A stretch of 20,813 bases of DNA from PHAA01 sp964494735 (GTDB lineage Bacteria > Bacillota > Syntrophomonadia > Syntrophomonadales > Syntrophomonadaceae): the NCBI GenBank assembly GCA_964494735.1, contig CAZBSD010000036.1, forward strand, positions 1-20,813, written 5' to 3'. Positions 1 to 7,298 of this stretch are shown piece after piece (positions within the stretch are counted from its first letter, which is position 1; the number at the start of each line of letters is the position of its first letter). The position numbers and the translations under genes were made by a program. The notes below the pieces were generated by a model that made no database searches, was not told where the DNA came from, and saw nothing but the letters and a program-made list of their open reading frames with translations.

Positions 1-51
1 GTCTGGTTCGGGACCAGAAGGCCGCAGGTTCAAATCCTGTCATCCCGACCA
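1..51 (+). tRNA. tRNA-Pro (anticodon CGG), 3' portion
   Basis: The window opens inside a tRNA. The anticodon stem pairs TCTGG (2-6) with CCAGA (14-18). The 7-nt loop TTCGGGA gives anticodon CGG at 9-11, which reads the proline codon CCG. A T-arm follows, with GCAGG and CCTGT flanking the TTCAAAT loop, then the acceptor 3' half and an encoded CCA at 49-51. The D-arm and 5' acceptor strand lie to the left of the window. The proline call rests on the anticodon alone. Confidence 0.93.
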
Positions 52-73
52 GTTATAATTTAAATAATGATGG

Positions 74-113
74 AAAAAAAGAAGAGGCCTTCATTAAGGG
101 CTCTTCTTTTTTT
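74..113. terminator. Bidirectional intrinsic terminator
   Basis: An 11-position stem pairs GAAGAGGCCTT (81-91) with AAGGGCTCTTC (96-106) around a CATT loop, with a single G-G mismatch. It is followed by seven T (107-113) on the plus strand and preceded by seven A (74-80), which gives a T-run on the minus strand. It can therefore end both the tRNA transcript and the leftward EVE-domain gene whose stop codon is at 170. Confidence 0.9.
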
Positions 114-169
114 AATCGCAGTCCAATTTTCAACTGCCAACAGTTTGACTTATAGAGAGGGATTGAGGC

Positions 170-565
170 TCAATTGTCGGCCCATCTCAACACTTGCTGC
201 CATTGGGCGCCGCTTACCGGAACTACGGACAGGCGCGGCAATCTTACCAGATCCCAGTCTCCATAAAGTCCACTTTCCTTAATCATTTTCAAAGTAACCG
301 CGTGCGGCAATTCCTCCCGGGCTGCTATTTTAACCAAAGCTTTGTTGCCCGGGTCGGAATAAGGGAAGCTGGTAACCTCAGCTATTCCCACGATGCGCCG
401 TTCCTGACCGGTATGATAAATGAATACCTGGTCGCCTGGTTTCATCAGTTTAATGTTCTTGATAGCCGGAGCTGCTTTGACTCCGTCCCACAACGCCTCC
501 GATTCCCGGGAGAGGTCAGCCCAGGAATAATCGTCCGGTTCTGTTTTCAATAACCAACGAGAGAT
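170..565 (-). CDS. EVE-domain protein (apparently non-ATG start)
   Basis: Small single-domain EVE (PUA-like fold) protein. EVE domains are known to bind modified bases in DNA or RNA; the ligand here is unknown. The N-terminal strand reads RWLLKTEPDDYSW, followed by WDGVKAAPAIKN, MKPGDQVFIYHTG and IVGIAEV, all characteristic of the family. The WLLKTEP strand lies upstream of the first standard start codon (TTG at 550-548), and no in-frame ATG or GTG exists before the stop at 595-593. A strong AAGGAGG (580-574) sits 8 nt before an ATC codon at 565-563 and 5 nt before another at 568-566. I therefore place the start at the ATC at 565, giving 131 residues, a normal length for the family. Starting at TTG550 would delete the first beta-strand and leave the ribosome binding site 23 nt away. 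The family call is firm; the start is inferred. Confidence 0.85.
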   Translation of the reverse strand: MSRWLLKTEPDDYSWADLSRESEALWDGVKAAPAIKNIKLMKPGDQVFIYHTGQERRIVGIAEVTSFPYSDPGNKALVKIAAREELPHAVTLKMIKESGLYGDWDLVRLPRLSVVPVSGAQWQQVLRWADN

Positions 566-595
566 GATAGATGCCTCCTTGTCATTCTTTTTTTA

Positions 596-848
596 GCAGT
601 ATCAACGTAAACAGTATAGCTCAATTGAAAGGTGAATGCATGACGGCAGGCAGGAGACAGAGCCCGCCTTTTGGCGGCTGAATTGTGCTGGACGTGATAA
701 CTGAGTAAATAGCGCGCCCTATATAGACCGTACCACTAAGAAGGGCCAGCTGGATGCCTGCCGACAAGCCAAACTAGACCGGATACGCAGGTATGGGGTG
801 GAGATCCATGTAATATTTTTAGTGAAGGGTAAGCGACTGCCTCTGAAC
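596..848. other. Intergenic stretch with one hairpin and a possible gene remnant
   Basis: No convincing gene is present. A hairpin at 661-679 pairs AGCC(C)GCC with GGCGGCT around TTTT, but it has no T-run on either strand, so it is at best a weak transcript end for the leftward HD-GYP gene. A 49-codon plus-strand stretch without stops (705-854) lacks a start codon and has a basic, protein-like composition. It could be the remnant of a decayed gene or chance. Confidence 0.4.
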
Positions 849-3320
849 CTATGATGTGGAGCCCAACTGGCTCTCCAGGGTAAAGCCATGTTCCTGGAAC
901 AACCTGCAGCATGCATCTACCACCAGGGGATCATAAAAGATGCCCTTGTTTCGGTTTATCTCATCCAGGGCACACTCGACTCCCAAGGCGGGCCGATAGG
1001 GGCGGTGTGAAGCCATGGCTTCAACCACGTCGGCGACGGCAATTATCCGGGCTTCCATTAGTATCTCATCCCCGCTCAACCCCCGCGGATAACCGCTGCC
1101 ATCCATCCGCTCATGATGCTGCAGAATGATTTCCGCCACCGGCCAGGGGAACTCGATATCCTTAATTATGTCATAGCCGGATTGACTATGGAGCTTCACG
1201 TGAGAGTATTCGAGTTCTGTCAGCTTCCCCGGCTTGCTGAGGATCTCGATGGGTATATGTATCTTTCCGATATCATGCAAGTTGCCGGCTACCTCGATGC
1301 CTTCTATCTGGTCCCGGGACAAGCCCATCTCATAGCCTATAGCGGATGCCAATTTGACTACCTTTTTCTGGTGTTCAGCGGTGTAGGGATCCCTGGTGCT
1401 CAAAGCGGCAGCTAGGGCGGTGACCGACTGCATGAGGATGCGCTGCATCTTTTCCAGGCTATTTTCCAAATCGCGGGCGGCCTGGTTCATTTCTCCCCGG
1501 GTGCGCAGGCTCATGATGGCGTAGGCAAGATTGTCAGCTATGTTGATCAGCAGATTTTGCTCCTGGTCATCAAAGGCATCGAGCTCATTGGCACAGATGC
1601 CCAGGACTCCAAAAACTTTTCCGTCTGATATCAGGGGGATATCCATGCTGGACTTAAAGCCTCGGCGCAGGGCATCTTTAAGCCAGGGGCGGAAAGAATC
1701 GTCCCGTTTGAAGTCCGGGGTGACGATCGGGGATCCGCTGCGGATAGCTTGTGCGGTGGGTCCTTTGCCCCGCTTATGGTCGGTCAGCTTTACATTAAGT
1801 TTGGCCAGATAGCCTCCATCGGTCCCAGCATTGGCAATGGGCTGTACCTTCATCTGCTGGTCGGGCCGCAGATATCCCACCCAGGCCAGCCCGTAGCTGC
1901 CCAGTTCCACAATCAGTTCGCATACCAGACGCAGTAGTTCGGATTCCATATCGGCGTTTATCATGGCCAGGTTGATGGTGCTGATGGTCTTCAAAGCCCG
2001 GTTGATGCGGTTGAATTCAGTAAGGTCGGTGAATGCCAATACATGCTTGCCGGTGCCCGGGATAATATCGACGTATACCGCGCCTTTGCGCAGCTTTTCA
2101 TCCCGGCCCAATATCTGGGCTGAATAACGCAGCGGAGCGGCTGCCGGTTCATCTTTACGGGCATTCAGGTAATCCTGCAAGACCATAGTTCTGCTGGCGG
2201 GAATCAAATCAAAGAGGTGGCAGCCGAGCATGTCCTCCTTGCGGTATCCCAACAACTGCAGGCAGTTCTCATTAGCCATAGAAATCGACAGATCCTCTTC
2301 GATGATCATGCTGGCGGCACCGGTATTTTCAAAGATAGTGCGGTAATAGTTCTCGGAAGATTGGAGAGCCTCGACATACAGTTTGCGCTGCCAGGCCTTT
2401 ACAATTATCTGGGCTGCCGATTCCAGCATGACCGTATTCTCCTTGGACCAGTCCCGGGGTGAAGTAACCGTATCGAAACCCAGGAACCCGACGATCTTCT
2501 CCTCCAGGAACATGGGGACCACCAATTGAGATCGGAAGAGAGGAGGCGCGGTGTCGTCTGACTTATCCTTCCCAACCCCCTCCGGACTACTGGCAGGGGC
2601 GATCAAAATATCCGCGGCTTCCTGGACTTTGTTGTTCCACCAAGGCAATGAGTTCACCGGCGAACCCTCCGCGCCTTTCATACGGTGGGGTATGCCTTCC
2701 TCACACCATTCATACACCCGGCCGATGGTATACTGGTCGGCCGAAAAGAGGATAACATAGCTGCGCTCACTACCGTCAAATCGACACATCCTGCCGAGGG
2801 TGGCGGAGATCAGGTCGTCGATATTTTCGACCGTGATATTGTTGAAATCCTTGGAAGTCTCGAGTAGAATCTCCTGAGCTGACAACTGGCGCTGCAGCTG
2901 GGCTTCAGCCTGTTTTTTGGCGGAGATGTCGTGGGCAATGATGATGATAGCCGTGCCATCACTGCTGCGAGGGACTATGGTGCCGGTCACTTCCAGCCAC
3001 AGATACGACCCGTCTTTCTTGCGGTAACGCATTTCCAGGTTCCCCTGGCCGATGGATAGGCTGGTATCAATAACGGACCGGACCAAGGCTAAATCATTAG
3101 GATGAATCAGGTCCAGGGCGCTGTAGCTAAAAAGCTCTTTACGGGAGTAACCCAGTTGGGCAAGTGTGGTGGGGTTGGCATACTCAAAACTGAAATCAGC
3201 CAGCCGGCAACTGACAATATTATAAGGAAGGTTGTCCAATATGATCTGGTACAATCTGGATTCCAGGGGTTTGGCGATCGCTTTTAGGGGCAATTCCTGC
3301 TTCAATAAGATATGCTTCAA
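849..3320 (-). CDS. PAS/GAF/PAS/GAF sensor with HD-GYP c-di-GMP phosphodiesterase domain
   Basis: Predicted cytosolic signalling protein that hydrolyses cyclic di-GMP. In 823-residue numbering the order is PAS (about 25-137), GAF (about 150-310), PAS (about 325-432), GAF (about 445-605) and HD-GYP (about 635-815). The HD-GYP signatures are intact: AEHQKKV, NLHDIGKIHIP (metal-binding HD at 682-683), HHERMDGSGYPRGL (GYP at 743-745) and ARIIAVADVVEAM. No GGDEF domain, transmembrane helix or signal peptide is visible, so inputs are probably cytosolic small molecules or redox state. I chose the TTG at 3320-3318 because AAGGAG (3333-3328) sits 7 nt upstream. The longer frame from ATG 3392 adds 24 residues but has no ribosome binding site. 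It stands alone, with the GT/deacetylase pair upstream on the same strand 339 bp away. Confidence 0.92.
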   Translation of the reverse strand: MKHILLKQELPLKAIAKPLESRLYQIILDNLPYNIVSCRLADFSFEYANPTTLAQLGYSRKELFSYSALDLIHPNDLALVRSVIDTSLSIGQGNLEMRYRKKDGSYLWLEVTGTIVPRSSDGTAIIIIAHDISAKKQAEAQLQRQLSAQEILLETSKDFNNITVENIDDLISATLGRMCRFDGSERSYVILFSADQYTIGRVYEWCEEGIPHRMKGAEGSPVNSLPWWNNKVQEAADILIAPASSPEGVGKDKSDDTAPPLFRSQLVVPMFLEEKIVGFLGFDTVTSPRDWSKENTVMLESAAQIIVKAWQRKLYVEALQSSENYYRTIFENTGAASMIIEEDLSISMANENCLQLLGYRKEDMLGCHLFDLIPASRTMVLQDYLNARKDEPAAAPLRYSAQILGRDEKLRKGAVYVDIIPGTGKHVLAFTDLTEFNRINRALKTISTINLAMINADMESELLRLVCELIVELGSYGLAWVGYLRPDQQMKVQPIANAGTDGGYLAKLNVKLTDHKRGKGPTAQAIRSGSPIVTPDFKRDDSFRPWLKDALRRGFKSSMDIPLISDGKVFGVLGICANELDAFDDQEQNLLINIADNLAYAIMSLRTRGEMNQAARDLENSLEKMQRILMQSVTALAAALSTRDPYTAEHQKKVVKLASAIGYEMGLSRDQIEGIEVAGNLHDIGKIHIPIEILSKPGKLTELEYSHVKLHSQSGYDIIKDIEFPWPVAEIILQHHERMDGSGYPRGLSGDEILMEARIIAVADVVEAMASHRPYRPALGVECALDEINRNKGIFYDPLVVDACCRLFQEHGFTLESQLGSTS

Positions 3321-3505
3321 TGTGCTGCTCCTTATGGGTGTCAAAATCATTGTCATAGTTATACTCATTAAATAGTACGAAATGTCGATCATTTTTCTAC
3401 TGAATGTAACCTTTTACGATAAGGGGCAGGAGGAAGGATATTAGCAATGGTCCGGCGGAGCAGGTTGTGGAATGGCCAAACTGGCCTGGAGTCAGGTGGG
3501 GTTAG

Positions 3506-3555
3506 GAACGTAAGGGCTGTCGATACAGCGTCAGGGTGTCAAACAAGTTACGTTC
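3506..3555. repeat. Nested inverted repeat in the gap between GT and HD-GYP genes
   Basis: GAACGTAA (3506-3513) and TTACGTTC (3548-3555) form perfect 8-nt arms. Inside them GCTGT-CGAT-ACAGC (3516-3529) forms a second hairpin. The surrounding non-coding gap (3321-3658, 338 bp) also holds a GCCTC/GAGGC hairpin at 3598-3613. I see no clear promoter, terminator or gene in it. The structure could be a small RNA element or degraded coding sequence. Confidence 0.45.
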
Positions 3556-3658
3556 AGGCAGACCGAACCAAAAAAGCTTAGAGCAAGGCATTCGGGAGCC
3601 TCGTGATTGAGGCGTACAGGAGGTGCGTCGATTGAACGGGGATTCCGTAGTAACGCAG

Positions 3659-4708
3659 CTATGAGCCTTTTTTGACGGTCTGGAGCTGTCGATACAGCTT
3701 ATCATAGGCATCCATTTCCAGGCGGGAATGATATTTTGAGGTTATCAATGCACGGGCCGCCGCGCCCATTCGCCGGCGCAGCTCCGGATCGTCGAGGAGT
3801 CTTTGGGCGGCTTGGATCAGGCCTATCTCATCATGGACATAGAAGCCTTCCTGGCCATTGGTTATGAGGTTAAGGTTGCCCGGTACAGCCGTCAGGATAC
3901 AAGGCAGCCCGAGACTCATGGCTTCCAAGGCGGCCTGGGGCTGGCCTTCCGACCACGAGGTGTTCAATACCACATCGCCTGCTGCCAATAAGGCTCCCAT
4001 CTCACGGTGAGGCATCTCTCCCAGGTAGGTTACCCATGGCAGAGAAGATATCCGCTCCAGCAAAGGCCGGCTATAGCTTGATTCCAGTGCAGCTCCGACG
4101 ATAATCAGGCGCAGATGCAGGTAACGGGGGTATAGGAGCGACAAGGCATCAATAGCCATGGAGATATTCTTGACCGGGCGTAAACCGCTGGGCAGAATAA
4201 ATAATGTTTCCTCAGCCGACCATCCCCATGCCGATCTGGTGCTTGGGACAGGATTCGGCAGGCAGACCGATTGCGGTATTACCACCAGTTTGTCCTGGCC
4301 CTGAGGATAGGAAGGGATGATCTGATCTTTGAGATCCTCATGGAAGACAACTATCTTGCCGGCTGTCTGCATGGCTTCCATTACTGCAGCATGGTGTTCA
4401 CTGCCCAGATCAATGTTTATATCGGTTCCGGTGGTGGTCAGGAGGAAGGGCATGGCAGCAGCCCAAGGCTTAGCGATTAAGAATTGCCCCATAAAACGGG
4501 CATTGAAGCCGTGCAGCAAGCCATATTCCGAACGGGGCAGGGCATCCTGGAGACGCTCCTGCCAAAGGGGGTCATCCAGGGACAGAAGGTCGATATCATA
4601 GCCACGGAGGGACAGGCCGTCCCGGATGCGGGTTGCGGTTATGCTGTTGCCGCGTTGGACCTGGCTGAAGGGGGTCACCATCAACACTCTACGGGAGGAG
4701 AGTTCCAT
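3659..4708 (-). CDS. GT4-type (family 1) glycosyltransferase
   Basis: A 349-residue GT-B fold glycosyltransferase that probably transfers a sugar from a nucleotide-sugar donor in the cytosol; acceptor unknown. The N-terminal acceptor half starts RRVLMVTPFSQVQRGNSITA, a glycine-rich GT-B loop. The C-terminal donor half holds ILPSGLRPVKN (residues 171-181) and the EX7E signature SEGQPQAALEAMSLGLP with E254 and E262. No membrane segment is seen. It begins 15 bp after the stop of the PIG-L deacetylase gene, so the two are probably cotranscribed. The GGGGGT before the ATG is a poor, very close ribosome binding site, which suggests translational coupling. The pairing recalls the two-step GlcNAc transfer and deacetylation of thiol or glycolipid pathways, but the N-terminus is not typical of BshA. 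The RGN-S-TA motif loosely resembles a SenB-like branch; the substrate is unresolved. Confidence 0.87.
   Translation of the reverse strand: MELSSRRVLMVTPFSQVQRGNSITATRIRDGLSLRGYDIDLLSLDDPLWQERLQDALPRSEYGLLHGFNARFMGQFLIAKPWAAAMPFLLTTTGTDINIDLGSEHHAAVMEAMQTAGKIVVFHEDLKDQIIPSYPQGQDKLVVIPQSVCLPNPVPSTRSAWGWSAEETLFILPSGLRPVKNISMAIDALSLLYPRYLHLRLIIVGAALESSYSRPLLERISSLPWVTYLGEMPHREMGALLAAGDVVLNTSWSEGQPQAALEAMSLGLPCILTAVPGNLNLITNGQEGFYVHDEIGLIQAAQRLLDDPELRRRMGAAARALITSKYHSRLEMDAYDKLYRQLQTVKKGS
3685..3698. repeat. Second copy of 14-nt palindrome GCTGTCGATACAGC
   Basis: The palindrome is identical to that at 3516-3529, 169 bp away. This copy lies inside the glycosyltransferase gene, where it encodes LYRQ near the C-terminus. 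The first copy, read on the minus strand in its own frame, also encodes LYRQ shortly before a stop. Confidence 0.5.
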
Positions 4709-4723
4709 TCATTACCCCCAACA

Positions 4724-5395
4724 TTACAAAGATGTCCGGATCAGTTGAAAACATTCGCAGTAATCACCCTCACCCGTCATCACACCCCGGTAGCGGTTCA
4801 GCCCTTCAACCGCCTCATCATAACGGATGGATTCTATTTGGGTGCGGTGCATCCGCAAAGCATCCAATTTAAGATTAATGAAATCACTAATGTCCAGGCT
4901 GTATCCCACTGTAACCAGGGGTGTCCAAACTTCATAACCCAGAACAGTGGGAACCCGCCATGGTTGGATGCCACTCTGTTGGAACCAGGGGCCGGAAGCC
5001 CGCCGAATGGCTTCTGTTACCAGCACATAGGTGACCTGGTGGTCAGGAACCGCTTCTCCACTGTGGGGCAGATAAACACGGGCAGGTTGAAACTGGCGGA
5101 TCAGGTTGATTATATGATCAAGGCCAGTCTGGCTGTATTCGAGGTAGCCATCTGGGTAACGCAGGAAAAACAGCGGATTCGCTCCCAGCGATCCTGCCGC
5201 CTGGTGGGCTTCATTTTCTCGGAGGGCAGCCAGTACGGAGGACTGGTAATGTAGGCTGCCGGCTTCTCCGGAAGTCAGATATACTATTGCCACCTGATCA
5301 CCGTTATGCGTATGCCGGGCGATGCTGCCGCCGCAGCCGATGATGTCGTCATCGGGATGGGGGGCAAATACCATTATCTTATCCAATCCAACCAC
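4724..5395 (-). CDS. PIG-L/LmbE family zinc-dependent N-deacetylase
   Basis: A 223-residue LmbE-fold protein. The zinc/catalytic motif is APHPDDDIIGCGG (H13, D15, D16; the usual HPDDE has D in place of E at residue 17), and a second zinc-ligand region is VPDHQ (H119). Family members remove acetyl groups from GlcNAc-linked substrates. It is the first gene of a two-gene unit with the downstream glycosyltransferase, so it probably acts on that enzyme's product. The start is uncertain. GTG 5395 gives the full frame, but its nearest AAGGAG is 15 nt away. TTG at 5386-5384 has AGGTGG 5 nt upstream and would give the more typical N-terminus MDKIMVFAPHPDD. There is no signal peptide, so the activity is cytosolic. 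Confidence 0.88.
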   Translation of the reverse strand: MVGLDKIMVFAPHPDDDIIGCGGSIARHTHNGDQVAIVYLTSGEAGSLHYQSSVLAALRENEAHQAAGSLGANPLFFLRYPDGYLEYSQTGLDHIINLIRQFQPARVYLPHSGEAVPDHQVTYVLVTEAIRRASGPWFQQSGIQPWRVPTVLGYEVWTPLVTVGYSLDISDFINLKLDALRMHRTQIESIRYDEAVEGLNRYRGVMTGEGDYCECFQLIRTSL

Positions 5396-5470
5396 CTCGT
5401 CGTCCAGTCTCTCCTTATTATGTCTCAGGCCCTGACCCTAGGCAAGCGGTAAAACCGCCATGTTTATGGA

Positions 5471-5511
5471 TAAGAAAGAACCGCCCGCCCTGATTGAACC
5501 AGGGCAGACGG
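5471..5511 (-). terminator. Intrinsic terminator of the hyd operon
   Basis: Read on the minus strand, CCGTCTGCCCTG (5511-5500) pairs over all 12 positions, two of them G-U, with CAGGGCGGGCGG (5492-5481) around a 7-nt loop. It is followed by the T-rich TTCTTTCTTA (5480-5471). It lies 40 bp after the hydA stop and separates the hydrogenase operon from the PIG-L/GT pair. Confidence 0.82.
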
Positions 5512-5550
5512 TCTGCGATTGTGCCAACAATTGGTTAGGTTAAAATGCGA

Positions 5551-7275
5551 CTATAAAAAGTTCTTGTGCTTAGCGTGGTAGTGGGTATGCAGCAGTTCAT
5601 GAGATTTGTGACCCAAGGGTTCATGCAGGAAATCTTCGTAGATTTTCTTGACTTCCTCGTTCTCATGGGATTTGCGAATCGGCATGGCTTCATCTTCGAT
5701 ATAGATGGCATCAAGGCGTTGGATACGTTTAACGTTGGCTTTGGTGATCGGCTGTCCCCCGCCGCCTACACAGCCACCCGGGCAGGCCATGATCTCTATG
5801 AAGTGGTAAGGTGACTCTCCTGCCCGGACCTGGTCCATGAGTTTGCGGGCATGGCTCAATCCGTGAGCGATGGCAACTTTGACTACCGTACCTTTGAGGT
5901 CGACTTCGGCTTCCTTGATGCCCTCGAATCCGCGGGCAACGGTGAAGTTAACGTCTTCCAGGGTTTCCTGCATCACCACTTCGTAGACGGTGCGCAAGGC
6001 TGCCTCCATAACTCCTCCGGTAGCGCCAAAGATGACGGCGGCGCCAGTGTATTGGCCCATCCAGGGGGAGAAGGGCTGGGGCGGCAGTTTTCTGAAGTTG
6101 ATGCCGCTCATCCGGAACAACCGGCCAATCTCGCGGGTGGTTAGGACGATATCAACATCCTGGTATCCGCTGGCGTTCATTTCCGGGCGGGCAGCCTCGA
6201 ATTTTTTGGCTACACAGGGCATGATGGATACGGAGAAGATCTTCTTGGGTTCGATGCCCATCTTGTCGGCCCAATAGGTTTTGACCAGGGAGCCGAACAT
6301 CTGCTGGGGCGATTTGCAGGTGGACAGATTATCCAGCAGGTCTGGATAGAAAGTCTCGCAGAAATTGATCCAGCCTGGGCTGCAGGAGGTAAACATGGGC
6401 AGAGTGCCGCCGCTGCCCAACCGTTTAAGCAACTCATTGCCTTCTTCTAAAATAGTCAAGTCGGCGGTGAAGTTTGTGTGCAGCACATGGTCGAAACCGA
6501 TCTGTTTCAAGCCGGCTACGAACACTTCCATGGGCAGTTCACCGGTGTCCATACCGATTTCCTCCGACAATGCCAGGCGAACCGCCGGGGCGATCTGGGT
6601 AACTACCACAGTATCCGGATCGGCGATAGCGGCCAGTAATTTGTCGATATCTTCGACTTCGCCAATGGCTCCAACCGGGCAGGCATGAATACACTGTCCG
6701 CACATGATACAAGGGCTGTCGATCAGGTTCTTGCCCAAACTGGGGACAACCATGGCATGGCTGCCGCGTTCTTCCAGCCCCAGGGCGTTGACAGTCTGGA
6801 TGACTGTGCAGGCTTCTATACAGCGACGACACAGGACGCACTTATCCGGATCACGGAATAGGGAAGGGGTAGAGAGGTCTTTTGCCAAACCTCTGACCTT
6901 GAGCTCAAACGGATTGTCGCGGACGAAATACTCGGCTGCCAGGCTCTGCAATTCACAATTCTCATTGCGGATACAATTGAGGCAGTCCTGGGGATGATGC
7001 GACAATATCAGCTCCAAAATGGTCTTCCGGGCTTCAATTACCTTGGGGGTTCTGGTCTTGATCACCATTCCTTCAAACACTGGCTGCGAACAGGCGGCTT
7101 GCAATAATCTGTTTCCTTCTACCTCACAAACGCATACCCGGCAGTTGGCCTTTACCGACTGGTCAGGGTGATAGCACAGGGTAGGGATGTTGATACCGAC
7201 ATCTTGAGCCGCCTGCAGGATAGTCGAGCCATCAGGAACGGAAGTTTTGATACCGTCTACGGTAACGTTTATCAT
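5551..7275 (-). CDS. hydA: [FeFe] hydrogenase catalytic subunit, NAD(H)-linked multisubunit type
   Basis: Catalytic subunit of a HydABC-type cytosolic hydrogenase that makes (or oxidises) H2 with electrons from NADH via HydB/HydC. In 574-residue numbering: an N-terminal [2Fe-2S] domain (C34, C45, C48, C62); a His-ligated [4Fe-4S] cluster (H94, C98, C101, C107); two [4Fe-4S] ferredoxin motifs (C146-C156 and C189-C199); then the H-cluster domain. The H-cluster motifs are L1 TSCSPGW (296-302), L2 MPCVAKKFE (352-360) and L3 EIMACPGGCVGGGGQP (494-509). L1 has Ser where the textbook motif has a second Cys. A His-rich tail closes the protein. I chose ATG 7275 because AGGAG lies 8 nt upstream and the N-terminus matches the ferredoxin fold; a 36-residue upstream extension lacks support. 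It begins 23 bp after hydB. Maturases HydE/F/G are not in the window. Confidence 0.96.
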   Translation of the reverse strand: MINVTVDGIKTSVPDGSTILQAAQDVGINIPTLCYHPDQSVKANCRVCVCEVEGNRLLQAACSQPVFEGMVIKTRTPKVIEARKTILELILSHHPQDCLNCIRNENCELQSLAAEYFVRDNPFELKVRGLAKDLSTPSLFRDPDKCVLCRRCIEACTVIQTVNALGLEERGSHAMVVPSLGKNLIDSPCIMCGQCIHACPVGAIGEVEDIDKLLAAIADPDTVVVTQIAPAVRLALSEEIGMDTGELPMEVFVAGLKQIGFDHVLHTNFTADLTILEEGNELLKRLGSGGTLPMFTSCSPGWINFCETFYPDLLDNLSTCKSPQQMFGSLVKTYWADKMGIEPKKIFSVSIMPCVAKKFEAARPEMNASGYQDVDIVLTTREIGRLFRMSGINFRKLPPQPFSPWMGQYTGAAVIFGATGGVMEAALRTVYEVVMQETLEDVNFTVARGFEGIKEAEVDLKGTVVKVAIAHGLSHARKLMDQVRAGESPYHFIEIMACPGGCVGGGGQPITKANVKRIQRLDAIYIEDEAMPIRKSHENEEVKKIYEDFLHEPLGHKSHELLHTHYHAKHKNFL

Positions 7276-7298
7276 TCTTTTCACTCCTTTGCTCTTTC

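Noticed and set aside
1..51. tRNA-Pro as an integration site of a mobile element
   Set aside because: There is no integrase and no repeat of the tRNA 3' end that I could find in the window.
67..282. Plus-strand open frame of 71 codons after the tRNA
   Set aside because: It runs straight through the terminator hairpin and is antisense to the EVE-domain gene; there is no ribosome binding site.
661..679. Hairpin as terminator of the HD-GYP gene
   Set aside because: The stem is good, but neither strand has a T-run after it.
4484..5254. A 256-codon plus-strand frame opposite the GT and deacetylase genes
   Set aside because: It is antisense to two genes with clear family motifs and shows no recognisable domain of its own.
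3659..5395. Calling the pair BshA/BshB (bacillithiol synthesis)
   Set aside because: The GT N-terminus does not match BshA, HPDDE is HPDDD, and no BshC is present; kept as family-level calls.
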